Shown: piece by piece, positions 15,306 to 20,775 of the stretch
Layout of the letters: every line of letters begins with the position of its first letter
Position numbering within the stretch: position 1 is the first letter of the stretch
IMG/VR virus record: IMGVR_UViG_3300033153_001675
Span: 1-20,775 of that record
DNA: 20,775 bases
Origin: a virus
Reading direction: 5' to 3' (one strand)
Made by a program: the position numbers and the translations under genes
The notes under the pieces: generated by a model
What the model was told of the DNA's origin: nothing
Databases searched by the model: none
Seen by the model: only the letters and a program-made list of their open reading frames with translations

Positions 15306-16496
15306 TTATCTATTACTTTTGAAATGCTTAGATAATATGCTTCCTAGTTTTTTAAGTTGCTTACCAGGTGCAGCCATATTTTTAGCAGCATAACCACCAC
15401 CATCTTGATTAGTTTTCATTTTAGGCATACCACCGTGATGTTTTTCAGCCATACTATCATAACGCTTAGCATTAGTATCATAACGCATAGTATTAGTTTT
15501 GTAATTCATAGCCATAGTATCTTTCATGTTAGCATGGCTAATCATAGAGCTAATATCTTTATCTAGTCTTTTCTTACCTGCTTTGCTAGCATTTTTCTTA
15601 TCTTTTTCATCAGCAGCAACTCTAATAGCAATACCTTTAGCAGAATTGTTATACTTAATTTTTTGCTTAAAATAAGCAGCAGGCGTTTCACCTCCACCGT
15701 ATCTGTTACTTACTGTTTCTTCTTTTGATTCTTTTTTCATTTGTCTTACAGATTTTCCTCTTTGATCTGCTTCATTTTTTTTATAAGCTCTTGATCCGAG
15801 TAGTTTAGAATAAGTTGATCCTGGACTAGTATCTAAAGCTATGTCAGATGCTACTGCTGCATTTTCTGCATAATTTTTAACTTTTCCATCAGCGCTACGT
15901 TCTTTAACAAGTTTTTTAGCTTTTCTTAATTTTTTCCTTTCACTTGGTTTATCAGAAGCCATAGCTTTGTTTTCAGGTTTTTTACCTTCTAGTTTATCTA
16001 TCTTCTTGTTAATTCTATCAGTTTTATTTGAAGCTCTTTTAGTTTTTCTAGCTTCTTGAGCAGCAACTCTTTTAACTTTTCTTTTAACTTTACCCTTCAT
16101 GTCAGAGTCTTTGATAGCTTGCTTAGCGCCTTTAGCATCTCCAGCTTTAATAGCGTCTTCAGCTTTTTGCATAGTAGTTTTAGCTTTAGGAGCTTTTGGC
16201 TTAACAGGTGCTATTGGCTTAGCTTTTATTGGATCCATTTTAACTTTGCTATCAGATTTAGTTTTAGCAAGTTCCTCTTTACTTATTCCTTTTTCTTTAG
16301 CAGTTTTTGTTGGTTCTGTAGTTCCGTATTTTTTAGTGTTATAAGCTTTAGCAGCTTTCTCAAAGTCTGCAAAAGTTTTATATTTACTTTTGTCGGCATC
16401 TTTATATGCTTCTTTGTAAGTTTTCATTGCCATAGTATGTACTTTTTTAGTTATGGCTTCAAACTCTTTTTTGTATGTCATTGCTTTACCAGGCAT
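15306..16496 (-). CDS. Large Lys/Ala-rich basic protein
   Basis: A 396-aa protein dominated by Lys, Ala, Asp, Glu and Arg. Residues 25-53 carry KTYKEAYKDAD then SKYKTFADFEKAAKAYN, the motif shared with the following gene. Residues about 78-105 are Pro/Lys-rich, like the histone H1-type tails of DNA-binding proteins. Residues about 130-205 are strongly basic (KVKRKVKRVA, RKKLRKAKKLVKE). A Met/Asn/Tyr/Asp-rich stretch around 325-350 repeats M-x-Y-x-T-N-x-x-R-Y-D. The C-terminus is QLKKLGSILSKHF. Nucleic-acid binding is likely from composition; the rest is unknown. Its long antisense open frames arise from this composition. The ATG lies 6 nt after the HEDVH gene stop. Confidence 0.62.
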   Translation of the reverse strand: MPGKAMTYKKEFEAITKKVHTMAMKTYKEAYKDADKSKYKTFADFEKAAKAYNTKKYGTTEPTKTAKEKGISKEELAKTKSDSKVKMDPIKAKPIAPVKPKAPKAKTTMQKAEDAIKAGDAKGAKQAIKDSDMKGKVKRKVKRVAAQEARKTKRASNKTDRINKKIDKLEGKKPENKAMASDKPSERKKLRKAKKLVKERSADGKVKNYAENAAVASDIALDTSPGSTYSKLLGSRAYKKNEADQRGKSVRQMKKESKEETVSNRYGGGETPAAYFKQKIKYNNSAKGIAIRVAADEKDKKNASKAGKKRLDKDISSMISHANMKDTMAMNYKTNTMRYDTNAKRYDSMAEKHHGGMPKMKTNQDGGGYAAKNMAAPGKQLKKLGSILSKHFKSNR

Positions 16497-16502
16497 GATT
16501 TT

Positions 16503-16865
16503 TTATTTTTCGTTATTATATGCTTCTTGTTCCCAAGGAAAAGATGGGTGACCATCGATCATCCATTTTCCATTGTATTTTATTTTTCCATTTTTTCTAG
16601 GGTAAACTTCCCCGTTCCAAGTAACGGTATCTGCGGTATAATTTAAACCTCGTTTACCATTAGTTTTTTCAAATAACTCAAACTGATCAACATGTACATC
16701 CTCATGCTTTCGCACTTTGTCATACTCTTTACTACCAACTTGAATATCTAAGTCTATTGTTATAGCTCCATTTTTATGAGCCCTACCCATAACATTAGGC
16801 GGTTCGTCTTTGTGATACACAGGCGTGTTATCCACAATGTATGGTGGTCTCATTTTAAAAGCCAT
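16503..16865 (-). CDS. Putative zincin-type metalloprotease, 120 aa
   Basis: A 120-aa protein beginning MAFKMRPPYIVDNTPVY. It contains HEDVH (residues 54-58, in RKHEDVHVDQFE), an exact HExxH zinc site with E55 as the catalytic base. Downstream, PWEQEAY (110-116) offers E112 or E114 as a third zinc ligand, the spacing and 'WE-EA' form seen in small bacterial gluzincin-like proteins. Between them are two short strands with Trp and Tyr (VTWNGEVYPR). No signal peptide or membrane segment is present, so it would act in the cytoplasm or be packaged in the virion. Its start overlaps the stop of the Cys-rich mini-protein gene by one base (TAATG). The protease activity is predicted only; the substrate is unknown, though the adjacent basic proteins are candidates. 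Confidence 0.58.
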   Translation of the reverse strand: MAFKMRPPYIVDNTPVYHKDEPPNVMGRAHKNGAITIDLDIQVGSKEYDKVRKHEDVHVDQFELFEKTNGKRGLNYTADTVTWNGEVYPRKNGKIKYNGKWMIDGHPSFPWEQEAYNNEK

Positions 16866-17032
16866 TAATCGTATTTTACTCTGTTATTTTTAGTATTGTA
16901 AGGAAAGTTTTTATTAAACCAATCTTTCCTATCATCACAACCACAACCGCCAGGTATCATATCAGCTATACGCTTTATACCTGTAGCAGTTGTAAATCTT
17001 TCAATTGTATCGCCAAGTCCTCTATCTTTCAT
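16865..17032 (-). CDS. 55-aa Cys-containing conserved phage protein
   Basis: A 55-aa gene with 1-nt overlaps at both ends (TAATG). The product starts KDRGLGDTIERFTTATGIKR (residues 2-21), then IPGGCGCDDRKDWFNKNFPY (26-45), with a C-G-C pair and a following D-D-R-K-D-W. I recognise 'GLGDTIEKFTKATGI...GGCGC--RKDWLN' as a very common small protein in uncultured phages. Its function is unknown to me. The closely spaced cysteines could bind metal, alone or as an oligomer. It contains no membrane helix. It is less basic than its neighbours upstream and precedes the putative protease gene. Confidence 0.66.
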   Translation of the reverse strand: MKDRGLGDTIERFTTATGIKRIADMIPGGCGCDDRKDWFNKNFPYNTKNNRVKYD

Positions 17033-17319
17033 TACCATTTAACTTTATCCGCCCAATAAGCAGCTGACATTTTACCTTTAGCTATATTTTTAGCATGCCT
17101 TGCTTTAAAGCTTTTTCTTTTAGCTTTCATACGAGCAGACTCACCAGCTTTAGGTTTTCCAGCTGTACCAGACAATGAATTAACTTTTTTACCTTGTTGA
17201 CCAAATCTAATAATTTTTTCTTTACCTCCAGCACAAGCTTTAACTATATGAGATTTAGTCTTATGACTAGGTGTTCTTTTAGGTTTATTACACTTTAGTG
17301 TTTTTTTATCTACAGCCAT
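17032..17319 (-). CDS. 95-aa Lys-rich basic mini-protein
   Basis: A 95-aa protein with about 28 Lys/Arg and 4 Asp/Glu by hand count (net about +24). It holds SHKTKSHIVKACAGGKEKII (19-38) followed by RFGQQG, then KARHAKNIAKGKMSAAYWAD (72-91). These two motifs recur in a phage and giant-virus small basic protein family I recognise but cannot name. Cysteines sit at K-C-N (9-11) and A-C-A. The strong charge suggests binding DNA or RNA. The start overlaps the upstream stop by one base (TAATG), and the stop overlaps the next start the same way, so translation is probably reinitiated from gene to gene. Confidence 0.66.
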   Translation of the reverse strand: MAVDKKTLKCNKPKRTPSHKTKSHIVKACAGGKEKIIRFGQQGKKVNSLSGTAGKPKAGESARMKAKRKSFKARHAKNIAKGKMSAAYWADKVKW

Positions 17320-17588
17320 TACTTCTTTTTCTTTTTAGATGAAGCGCCACAAGGCTCGCCTGTAGCAACATTAATCCAGTTTTCTTTTTGAAACCAGTCT
17401 CTAAGTGTAGCACCTTTTTTACGAGCTCCTTTAACAAAGCTTTTGCTAGATCTTTTATATTTACCCTGCGAAGCAGCAGATCTTTTAGCTCTAACAACAG
17501 CATCTCTCTCGGCTTTACTCATTGATCTTACCTTGCTAGCAGGTAGACAGACTTTCTTGGTGCCACCACCTTTAATCTTTTTTACCAT
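17319..17588 (-). CDS. 89-aa Lys/Arg-rich mini-protein
   Basis: An 89-aa protein with about 27 Lys/Arg against 5 Asp/Glu (net about +22). Motifs are SMSKAERDAVVRAKRSAASQ (residues 22-41) followed by GKYKRSSKSFVKG, ARKKGATLRDWFQKENWINV (54-73) and GEPCG, ending in five lysines. The 'GATLRDWF-KE-W--V-TG-PCG' ending is one I know from small proteins of marine phages and some giant viruses, function unknown. The ATG lies inside the preceding gene with a 17-nt overlap and its stop overlaps the next start by one base. The composition points to nucleic-acid binding. Confidence 0.66.
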   Translation of the reverse strand: MVKKIKGGGTKKVCLPASKVRSMSKAERDAVVRAKRSAASQGKYKRSSKSFVKGARKKGATLRDWFQKENWINVATGEPCGASSKKKKK

Positions 17589-17868
17589 ATAATCTTCTTA
17601 TAGATGCTTTACATCGTTTAGCTATTTTAGCTTGCTCTGGTTTTCCGCCAAACCTAGAACGCTGTTCCATTACTGTTAGTATTTGTATTTTTCTAGCAAA
17701 AGGTTTATTAACTTTTTTAACTTTACTGCAAGTAGCACGAGCATCGGCAGGCGTAGCAAACTTAATACCAACAGTATCTTTTGGATTTTCATCTGTATAT
17801 AATCTTCTACCAGAGCCTTTAGGTTTTTTACCAGTGCCTTCTTTTGGATCTTTATTTTTCTTTGCCAC
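17572..17868 (-). CDS. 98-aa basic mini-protein, GTG start
   Basis: A 98-aa protein with about 29 Lys/Arg and 9 Asp/Glu (net about +20), starting with GTG (17866-17868) inside the last codons of the preceding gene (17-nt overlap). Conserved pieces are DENPKDTVGIKFATPADARA (26-45), KPFARKIQILTVMEQRSRFG (55-74) and IAKRCKASIRRLYGKK. I recall the 'ENPKDT--IKFAT--DA-AT--KVK' pattern from uncultured marine phages. Function is unknown. It has two cysteines, in A-T-C-S-K and K-R-C-K. The GTG start could lower expression, or translation may depend on ribosomes already reading the upstream gene. Confidence 0.65.
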   Translation of the reverse strand: MAKKNKDPKEGTGKKPKGSGRRLYTDENPKDTVGIKFATPADARATCSKVKKVNKPFARKIQILTVMEQRSRFGGKPEQAKIAKRCKASIRRLYGKKD

Positions 17869-18100
17869 TGCCTAATTTTTTCATAGCTGCGTTTCTAGCA
17901 CACTTCATTTTTTTAGCATAGCTAGGATTCTTTTTTCTATTAAAAACTATTTGTTGATTTAAAGAACCAACAATAGCTTTTTTGTTTCCTTTTCTAGATT
18001 TAATTAACCAGCTGGCTAAGTCACCACATGACAACTCTTTAAACTTGCCTTTGGCATCTGCGTACTCGCTGTCTTTCCACTCAGGTCTTTTCTTTGCCAT
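17852..18100 (-). CDS. 82-aa basic mini-protein
   Basis: An 82-aa protein with about 23 Lys/Arg and 7 Asp/Glu (net about +16). It starts with MAKKRPEWKDSEYADAKGKF and contains LSCGDLASWLIKSRKGNKKA (23-42), then SLNQQIVFNRKKNPSYAKKM. The 'GDLA-WLIK-RKG------SLNQQIVFNRKKNPSYA' part is familiar from marine phage mini-proteins. It has two cysteines, C25 and the one in K-C-A-R (residue about 67). Function is unknown; its charge is consistent with nucleic-acid association. Its ATG overlaps the stop of the 57-aa gene by one base, and a 17-nt overlap leads to the next gene. Confidence 0.65.
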   Translation of the reverse strand: MAKKRPEWKDSEYADAKGKFKELSCGDLASWLIKSRKGNKKAIVGSLNQQIVFNRKKNPSYAKKMKCARNAAMKKLGSGKEK

Positions 18101-18273
18101 TATATTTTACAGTTATGCATGTTAATAAACCAATTAGCTAGTTGCACATCTCGTTTAGTAGCTTCTTTTCTTGACTTAAGTTTTTTAACTTTAGCACAAG
18201 TTACATCACCACCATACAATTTATTTATTCTAGCTTTTAACGTGCCGCGATATTCACCGCCACGCTTTTTCAT
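18100..18273 (-). CDS. 57-aa basic mini-protein
   Basis: A 57-aa gene starting with an ATG that overlaps the stop of the previous gene (ATGA) and ending with a TAA that overlaps the next ATG (TAATG). The product has about 16 Lys/Arg and 4 Asp/Glu (net about +12). It reads MKKRGGEYRGTLKARINKLY, then GGDVTCAKVKKLKSRKEATK (21-40) and ANWFINMHNC. Cysteines lie at residue 26 and near the end. The 'LFGGDVTCAK' type core looks related to the small basic proteins beside it, but I can assign no function. Tight coupling on both sides makes it a genuine gene despite its length. Confidence 0.62.
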   Translation of the reverse strand: MKKRGGEYRGTLKARINKLYGGDVTCAKVKKLKSRKEATKRDVQLANWFINMHNCKI

Positions 18274-18560
18274 TTCTTTTTTCTACCTAAATATTTACCT
18301 GGGTTTCTAGTACATCTAACACCCCACCCACTAGCATAAGCACTAGGCCATACTTTAAATTTTCTTTTAGCAGCAGCTTTACAAGCAGGAGATATTTTAG
18401 TTCTTTTTATTTTAGCAGCTACACTACCACTTTCTAACGCATCTGCCGTGTCTCCTACAACTTTTTGCTGATTACCATGAGCAACAACAGCGCCACCTAA
18501 TTGCTCTTCAACTTCTCTTAGTTTTTTTACTGTTTTCTTTATTTTCTTTTTTTTACTCAT
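18270..18560 (-). CDS. 96-aa basic mini-protein with WPSAYASGWGVRC motif
   Basis: A 96-aa protein with about 26 Lys/Arg and 6 Asp/Glu (net about +20). The N-terminus is a Lys-rich helix (residues 1-20); a neutral Gly/Ala/Val linker follows. The C-terminus holds SPACKAAAKRKFKVWPSAYA (57-76), SGWGVRCTRNPGKYLG, and a final Lys run. 'KFKVWPSAYASGWGVRC' is a conserved ending I recognise from small marine phage and giant-virus proteins of unknown function; the two cysteines (C60, C83) may pair or bind metal. It follows the spanin-like gene by three bases and its stop overlaps the 57-aa gene, opening the coupled block. Confidence 0.66.
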   Translation of the reverse strand: MSKKKKIKKTVKKLREVEEQLGGAVVAHGNQQKVVGDTADALESGSVAAKIKRTKISPACKAAAKRKFKVWPSAYASGWGVRCTRNPGKYLGRKKK

Positions 18561-18563
18561 TGC

Positions 18564-18977
18564 TTAAAGTTTTCTACCTTTTTTATCAACTTTAACTTCC
18601 TTTACTATAACTCTAGTACTAGGTTTTTTGTTTTGTAATTCTTCTAACTGTCTATTAAGCTCTTCTAATTTACCATCAGCTTCCGTTCCATCTTTAATCA
18701 TACTAGCAGTTATACTAATTTCTTCCTTTAATATATCTTGAGTTTGTTCTAGCATTTCTACTTGATCTTTCAACTGCATAATCATTTTCTCGTTCCACTC
18801 TTCTTTTAGTTCATATTCTAAACGAGTGACTTCTATAGGTGGTAGCTTTTTAGCTTCTTCAATATCTGCTTGCAATGTATAATACATACCTACAAAAGAG
18901 GCTGTAACCATTATTATAGCTACTACAGTTTTTAAGTCAAGTTGTATGTTGGTGTTTTCAGAGATCTTTGTACTCAT
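18564..18977 (-). CDS. i-spanin-like protein (Rz-type), 137 aa
   Basis: A 137-aa protein with one N-terminal membrane helix (residues 17-35: TVVAIIMVTASFVGMYYTL) followed by a long periplasmic-type coiled coil (about 38-108) rich in Glu, Leu and Lys, and a basic C-terminus. That is the layout of an inner-membrane spanin (Rz). It directly follows the amidase and overlaps it by 20 nt, which matches lysis-gene order in many phages. No partner o-spanin with a lipobox is visible nearby. I chose the ATG at 18975-18977; an in-frame TTG upstream at 19013 would give a 149-aa form but is a poor start. The spanin role is inferred; a generic membrane-anchored coiled-coil protein remains possible. Confidence 0.62.
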   Translation of the reverse strand: MSTKISENTNIQLDLKTVVAIIMVTASFVGMYYTLQADIEEAKKLPPIEVTRLEYELKEEWNEKMIMQLKDQVEMLEQTQDILKEEISITASMIKDGTEADGKLEELNRQLEELQNKKPSTRVIVKEVKVDKKGRKL

Positions 18978-19371
18978 TAGTTGCATCAAATGACGGGCAT
19001 GCTTTATTAGCAAACTCGTTGTGTGAATATATACTAGCTTCAGGGTACATTGCTTTTAAAGTATAAAGCACTGACAGTAAAGCGTCTTTTTGTTTTTCAG
19101 TTCTAGTATCTTTCGGGGTCTTGCCATCTTCTTCAACGCCTCCGCAATAACAAATTCCTATAGAATTACGATTGTGCCCTTTGCAATGAGCCCCGATTTT
19201 AGCTATATCTCTACCACTTTGTATGTCTCCATTTATGTCAATGTAGAAATGATAGCCTATGTCTGACCAGCCTCGACCTTCTACGTGCCACTTTCTTATT
19301 GTGTCTACACTTATATCTTGGCCTTCTCTTGTAGCTGAGCAGTGAATAATTATCTCTTTAATATTTCTCAT
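18958..19371 (-). CDS. N-acetylmuramoyl-L-alanine amidase (T7 lysozyme-type endolysin)
   Basis: A 137-aa Amidase_2/PGRP-type endolysin that cuts the amide bond between muramic acid and L-alanine in peptidoglycan. Zinc ligands line up with T7 lysozyme: H10 in EIIIHCSAT, H117 in YSHNEF and C125 in KACPSFD. The catalytic Y40 (GYHFY) and K123 are present, and AHCKGHNRNSIGICYCGG (61-78) is the usual central motif. There is no signal peptide, so it needs a holin to cross the membrane. Length is close to T7 lysozyme (151 aa), with no separate cell-wall domain. It starts at an ATG overlapping the upstream stop (ATGA) and is followed by the spanin-like gene. Confidence 0.93.
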   Translation of the reverse strand: MRNIKEIIIHCSATREGQDISVDTIRKWHVEGRGWSDIGYHFYIDINGDIQSGRDIAKIGAHCKGHNRNSIGICYCGGVEEDGKTPKDTRTEKQKDALLSVLYTLKAMYPEASIYSHNEFANKACPSFDATNEYKDL

Positions 19372-19781
19372 GATGTCGGATTTAGTCTATTAACTTCTCC
19401 TACCAACTTTAAAGTTTCAGAAGCCTTATCTATATCTTGCTTTTGTTTTGCTTTTAAATCTTGCTTAGCTGCTCTTTTATATTTACCAGCAGCACCAGAT
19501 TTTCTAATAGCTTTTTTATCACCTGTTTCTATAGCTCCTTCTAATGTTTTCTTTTGCTCTCCAGTTAAAGAATTATCTTTTTTCTTGCCAGGTTTTACTT
19601 CATCTGGTTCAGCTTTACTTATATTAGAACTAATAGGTGGAACTATATAACCGCTTTCATCACTGCCTAACATGTCTTCTATAGACTTTAAGTTAGCTAC
19701 AGTTTCATCAGCTGGATTTTTTATTTTACCTACCATGCTTACCATAGTGCTGATGTCTCTTCGCTTTTTAAACTTCTTCAT
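19368..19781 (-). CDS. Hydrophilic hypothetical protein, 137 aa
   Basis: A 137-aa protein with no membrane helix and no recognised domain. The N-terminus is basic (KKFKKRRDIS); the middle is Pro/Ser/Asp-containing and probably disordered; residues about 68-125 are Lys/Ala-rich and helical (KKAIRKSGAAGKYKRAAKQD, then LKAKQKQDIDKASETLKLVG). The basic C-terminal half resembles the composition of the downstream mini-proteins. It overlaps the small membrane-protein gene by one base (TAATG) and the amidase by four (ATGA), so it belongs to the lysis operon by position. Its role is unknown. Confidence 0.6.
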   Translation of the reverse strand: MKKFKKRRDISTMVSMVGKIKNPADETVANLKSIEDMLGSDESGYIVPPISSNISKAEPDEVKPGKKKDNSLTGEQKKTLEGAIETGDKKAIRKSGAAGKYKRAAKQDLKAKQKQDIDKASETLKLVGEVNRLNPTS

Positions 19782-19936
19782 TACTTATTTTTTAGCTTCC
19801 ACCATTTATGAGCCGTGTAACCTATAGTCATTAATAGCAGTATTACTTCTAATATTGGTTCCATCCAATCTAAACTTGCGATTGTAAATGAAGTTATATT
19901 TAAACAATATAACTTTAAATCTTCTATACCAATCAT
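19781..19936 (-). CDS. 51-aa single-helix membrane protein, candidate holin
   Basis: A 51-aa gene whose ATG overlaps the previous stop (ATGA) and whose TAA overlaps the next ATG. It has one strong hydrophobic helix (residues about 27-41: EPILEVILLLMTIGY) after a mixed N-terminal segment, and ends in HKWWKLKNK, a positive tail typical of tiny phage holins and membrane disruptors. It lies two genes upstream of the amidase. Small size, a single helix and a basic tail fit a pinholin- or class III-like holin, but any phage membrane peptide could look similar. It gains weight because the other holin-like gene (14152-14509) appears broken. Confidence 0.5.
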   Translation of the reverse strand: MIGIEDLKLYCLNITSFTIASLDWMEPILEVILLLMTIGYTAHKWWKLKNK

Positions 19937-20073
19937 TTGTTAGCGTTTAAAACTGCGTTTCCTTTGTATTCGCAATTATCAATTTTTAAAGTTGTTTTAA
20001 TTGTTTCGTCTCTAGAAACCATAGTTCTTTCGCCTAATGGTTTTTGTTTTGGGCTTATATCTTTTCCTGACAT
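19933..20073 (-). CDS. 46-aa hypothetical protein
   Basis: A 46-aa gene starting at ATG 20071-20073, 12 nt after the end of the 221-aa gene, and ending in a TGA that overlaps the ATG of the membrane-protein gene (ATGA). The product reads MSGKDISPKQKPLGERTMVS then RDETIKTTLKIDNCEYKGNA. It is polar, with no membrane helix and one cysteine. Nothing in it is recognised. The tight four-base junction with the next gene is the main support that it is real. Confidence 0.5.
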   Translation of the reverse strand: MSGKDISPKQKPLGERTMVSRDETIKTTLKIDNCEYKGNAVLNANK

Positions 20074-20084
20074 TTTTTTATATT

Positions 20085-20750
20085 TTAAAATGAAGCTTTA
20101 AGAAGGCTTCCTAGTTTTTTCTTTTCTCCAGTGTTTGGATCTACATAAGAAGTAGTTACTCTTCCATCTCCTTTACTCATGTTTGTTTTTCTTTGTTCTT
20201 CCATTTCAACCTTAGTAGAGTCTCTTTCTTCACCTGTAGACGCATTATAAGATTTACCACTACCACTTGGACTATATTCAACATCTAGTTCTGGCAATAC
20301 AGTTCCTGTAGGAACAAATGGCTTTTCACCTTCAGTTCTTGCAATTGGATTTTTCATTCTTGCCACTGGATTTGGTACATATTGGTTTCCTGGTACATTA
20401 CCACTTCCTGGTAAAGCTCCTGGTATATTTGGATTTACTTCTGTAAATTGTTTCATGCCTTGAGCGTTAACTATGGCACCATTTTGAAAAGGCATTTGAC
20501 CCATATCAGTTTGATTGATCATGTTATTGTTCATCATACGGACTGGTGATCCAGCTCTATTAGTTATTGTAGCGTTTTCTACAGCAGCTTTAAACTTAGG
20601 ATTATTATCTAACTTTCCATCTGCAGCAGCTTTTTTTAAACCTTCGTTAAAATTTGCCATGCTACTATTAGGATCTATTCCTCTGTTATTTCTACTACCA
20701 CCTAGAACTATATCTATTGAGTGGCCTCTTGTTTTTCCTGGTACTCCCAT
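20085..20750 (-). CDS. Low-complexity Asn/Pro/Gly-rich hypothetical protein, 221 aa
   Basis: A 221-aa protein with a probably disordered middle. Residues about 70-105 are rich in Asn, Met and Gln (MMNNNMINQTDMGQMPFQNG at 72-91), about 105-150 in Pro, Gly, Asn and Val, and 155-200 in charged residues. The start MGVPGKTRGHSIDIVLGG is more ordered. The C-terminus EKKKLGSLLKASF resembles the end of the 396-aa basic protein (QLKKLGSILSKHF). No enzyme motif is seen. It starts at an ATG overlapping a preceding TAA by one base, so it is coupled to a gene off the right edge. A virion or ejected protein is conceivable but not shown. Confidence 0.55.
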   Translation of the reverse strand: MGVPGKTRGHSIDIVLGGSRNNRGIDPNSSMANFNEGLKKAAADGKLDNNPKFKAAVENATITNRAGSPVRMMNNNMINQTDMGQMPFQNGAIVNAQGMKQFTEVNPNIPGALPGSGNVPGNQYVPNPVARMKNPIARTEGEKPFVPTGTVLPELDVEYSPSGSGKSYNASTGEERDSTKVEMEEQRKTNMSKGDGRVTTSYVDPNTGEKKKLGSLLKASF

Positions 20751-20775
20751 TATTTTAATTTATCTTTGTTTGCAT
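20750..20775 (-). CDS. C-terminal end of an upstream gene, partial
   Basis: Only the last seven sense codons (ANKDKLK) and a TAA are inside the window. That stop overlaps the next ATG as TAATG, the junction used repeatedly in this operon, which is why I take this frame rather than the other two. Nothing about the product can be said. Confidence 0.25.

Noticed and set aside
16056-16646. A 196-codon plus-strand open frame rich in Phe and Ser
   Set aside because: It is antisense to the Lys-rich 396-aa gene and the protease gene; AAA/AAG/GAA-rich codons read backwards give long Phe/Ser frames. No start context or neighbours on that strand support it.
18978-19013. N-terminal extension of the spanin-like gene from a TTG
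   Set aside because: The extension lies inside the amidase, begins with TTG and adds a polar HARHLMQL segment; the ATG at 18977 gives the normal short N-terminus before the membrane helix.
1-20775. tRNA genes, CRISPR array, integrase or attachment sites
   Set aside because: I saw no cloverleaf-like sequence, no regular spaced repeats and no recombinase; the window is nearly filled with minus-strand coding sequence.

Overview
This window looks like one arm of an AT-rich tailed-phage genome, probably a podovirus from a marine Bacteroidota-type host. Every supported gene lies on the minus strand, so transcription runs from the right edge (20775) to the left edge (1). Gene order and protein motifs resemble the packaging, head and neck module of crAss-like phages and of uncultured marine podoviruses. 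Evidence includes a large terminase with a degenerate Walker A, a portal of about 800 aa with a Gln/Ala/Lys-rich coiled-coil tail, an acidic scaffold-like protein, a 504-aa major capsid protein, two neck/ring-type proteins and the start of a large 'KSKMNKDLDERL' neck protein. Family recognition is from memory of motifs, not from a search. The host is inferred from low GC and from the near absence of Shine-Dalgarno sequences. SAR11-type hosts are not excluded.

Layout in transcription order. (a) 20775-18564: a low-complexity Asn/Pro/Gly protein, two very small genes (46 and 51 aa, the second with one membrane helix), a 137-aa basic protein, a T7-lysozyme-like amidase and an i-spanin-like protein. 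This is a lysis region. (b) 18560-16865: seven tiny genes, six of them very basic, with starts and stops overlapping by 1, 4 or 17 nt. (c) 16865-14509: a 120-aa protein with an HEDVH zincin motif, then two Lys-rich proteins sharing a motif. (d) 14509-14152: a holin-like gene that appears to have lost its central membrane helices through an internal deletion and to be frameshifted. (e) 14150-11963: a decoration-like protein, a SAM methyltransferase, two small conserved phage proteins, a GroES-like protein and a small-terminase-like protein. (f) 11966-4602: large terminase, portal, scaffold, capsid. (g) 4571-1: a frameshifted small gene, a conserved 256-aa protein bracketed by two hairpin terminators, two neck/ring proteins and a partial large neck protein.

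The genes appear to form one long late operon with translational coupling (ATGA or TAATG junctions) through most of the right half. In the left half, genes start after short A/T tandem-repeat leaders and two GC-rich terminators punctuate the transcript. The most unusual features are the coupled block of basic mini-proteins ending in a putative metalloprotease, and two genes whose damage can each be explained by a deletion between short direct repeats. I found no tRNA, CRISPR array, insertion sequence or integrase.
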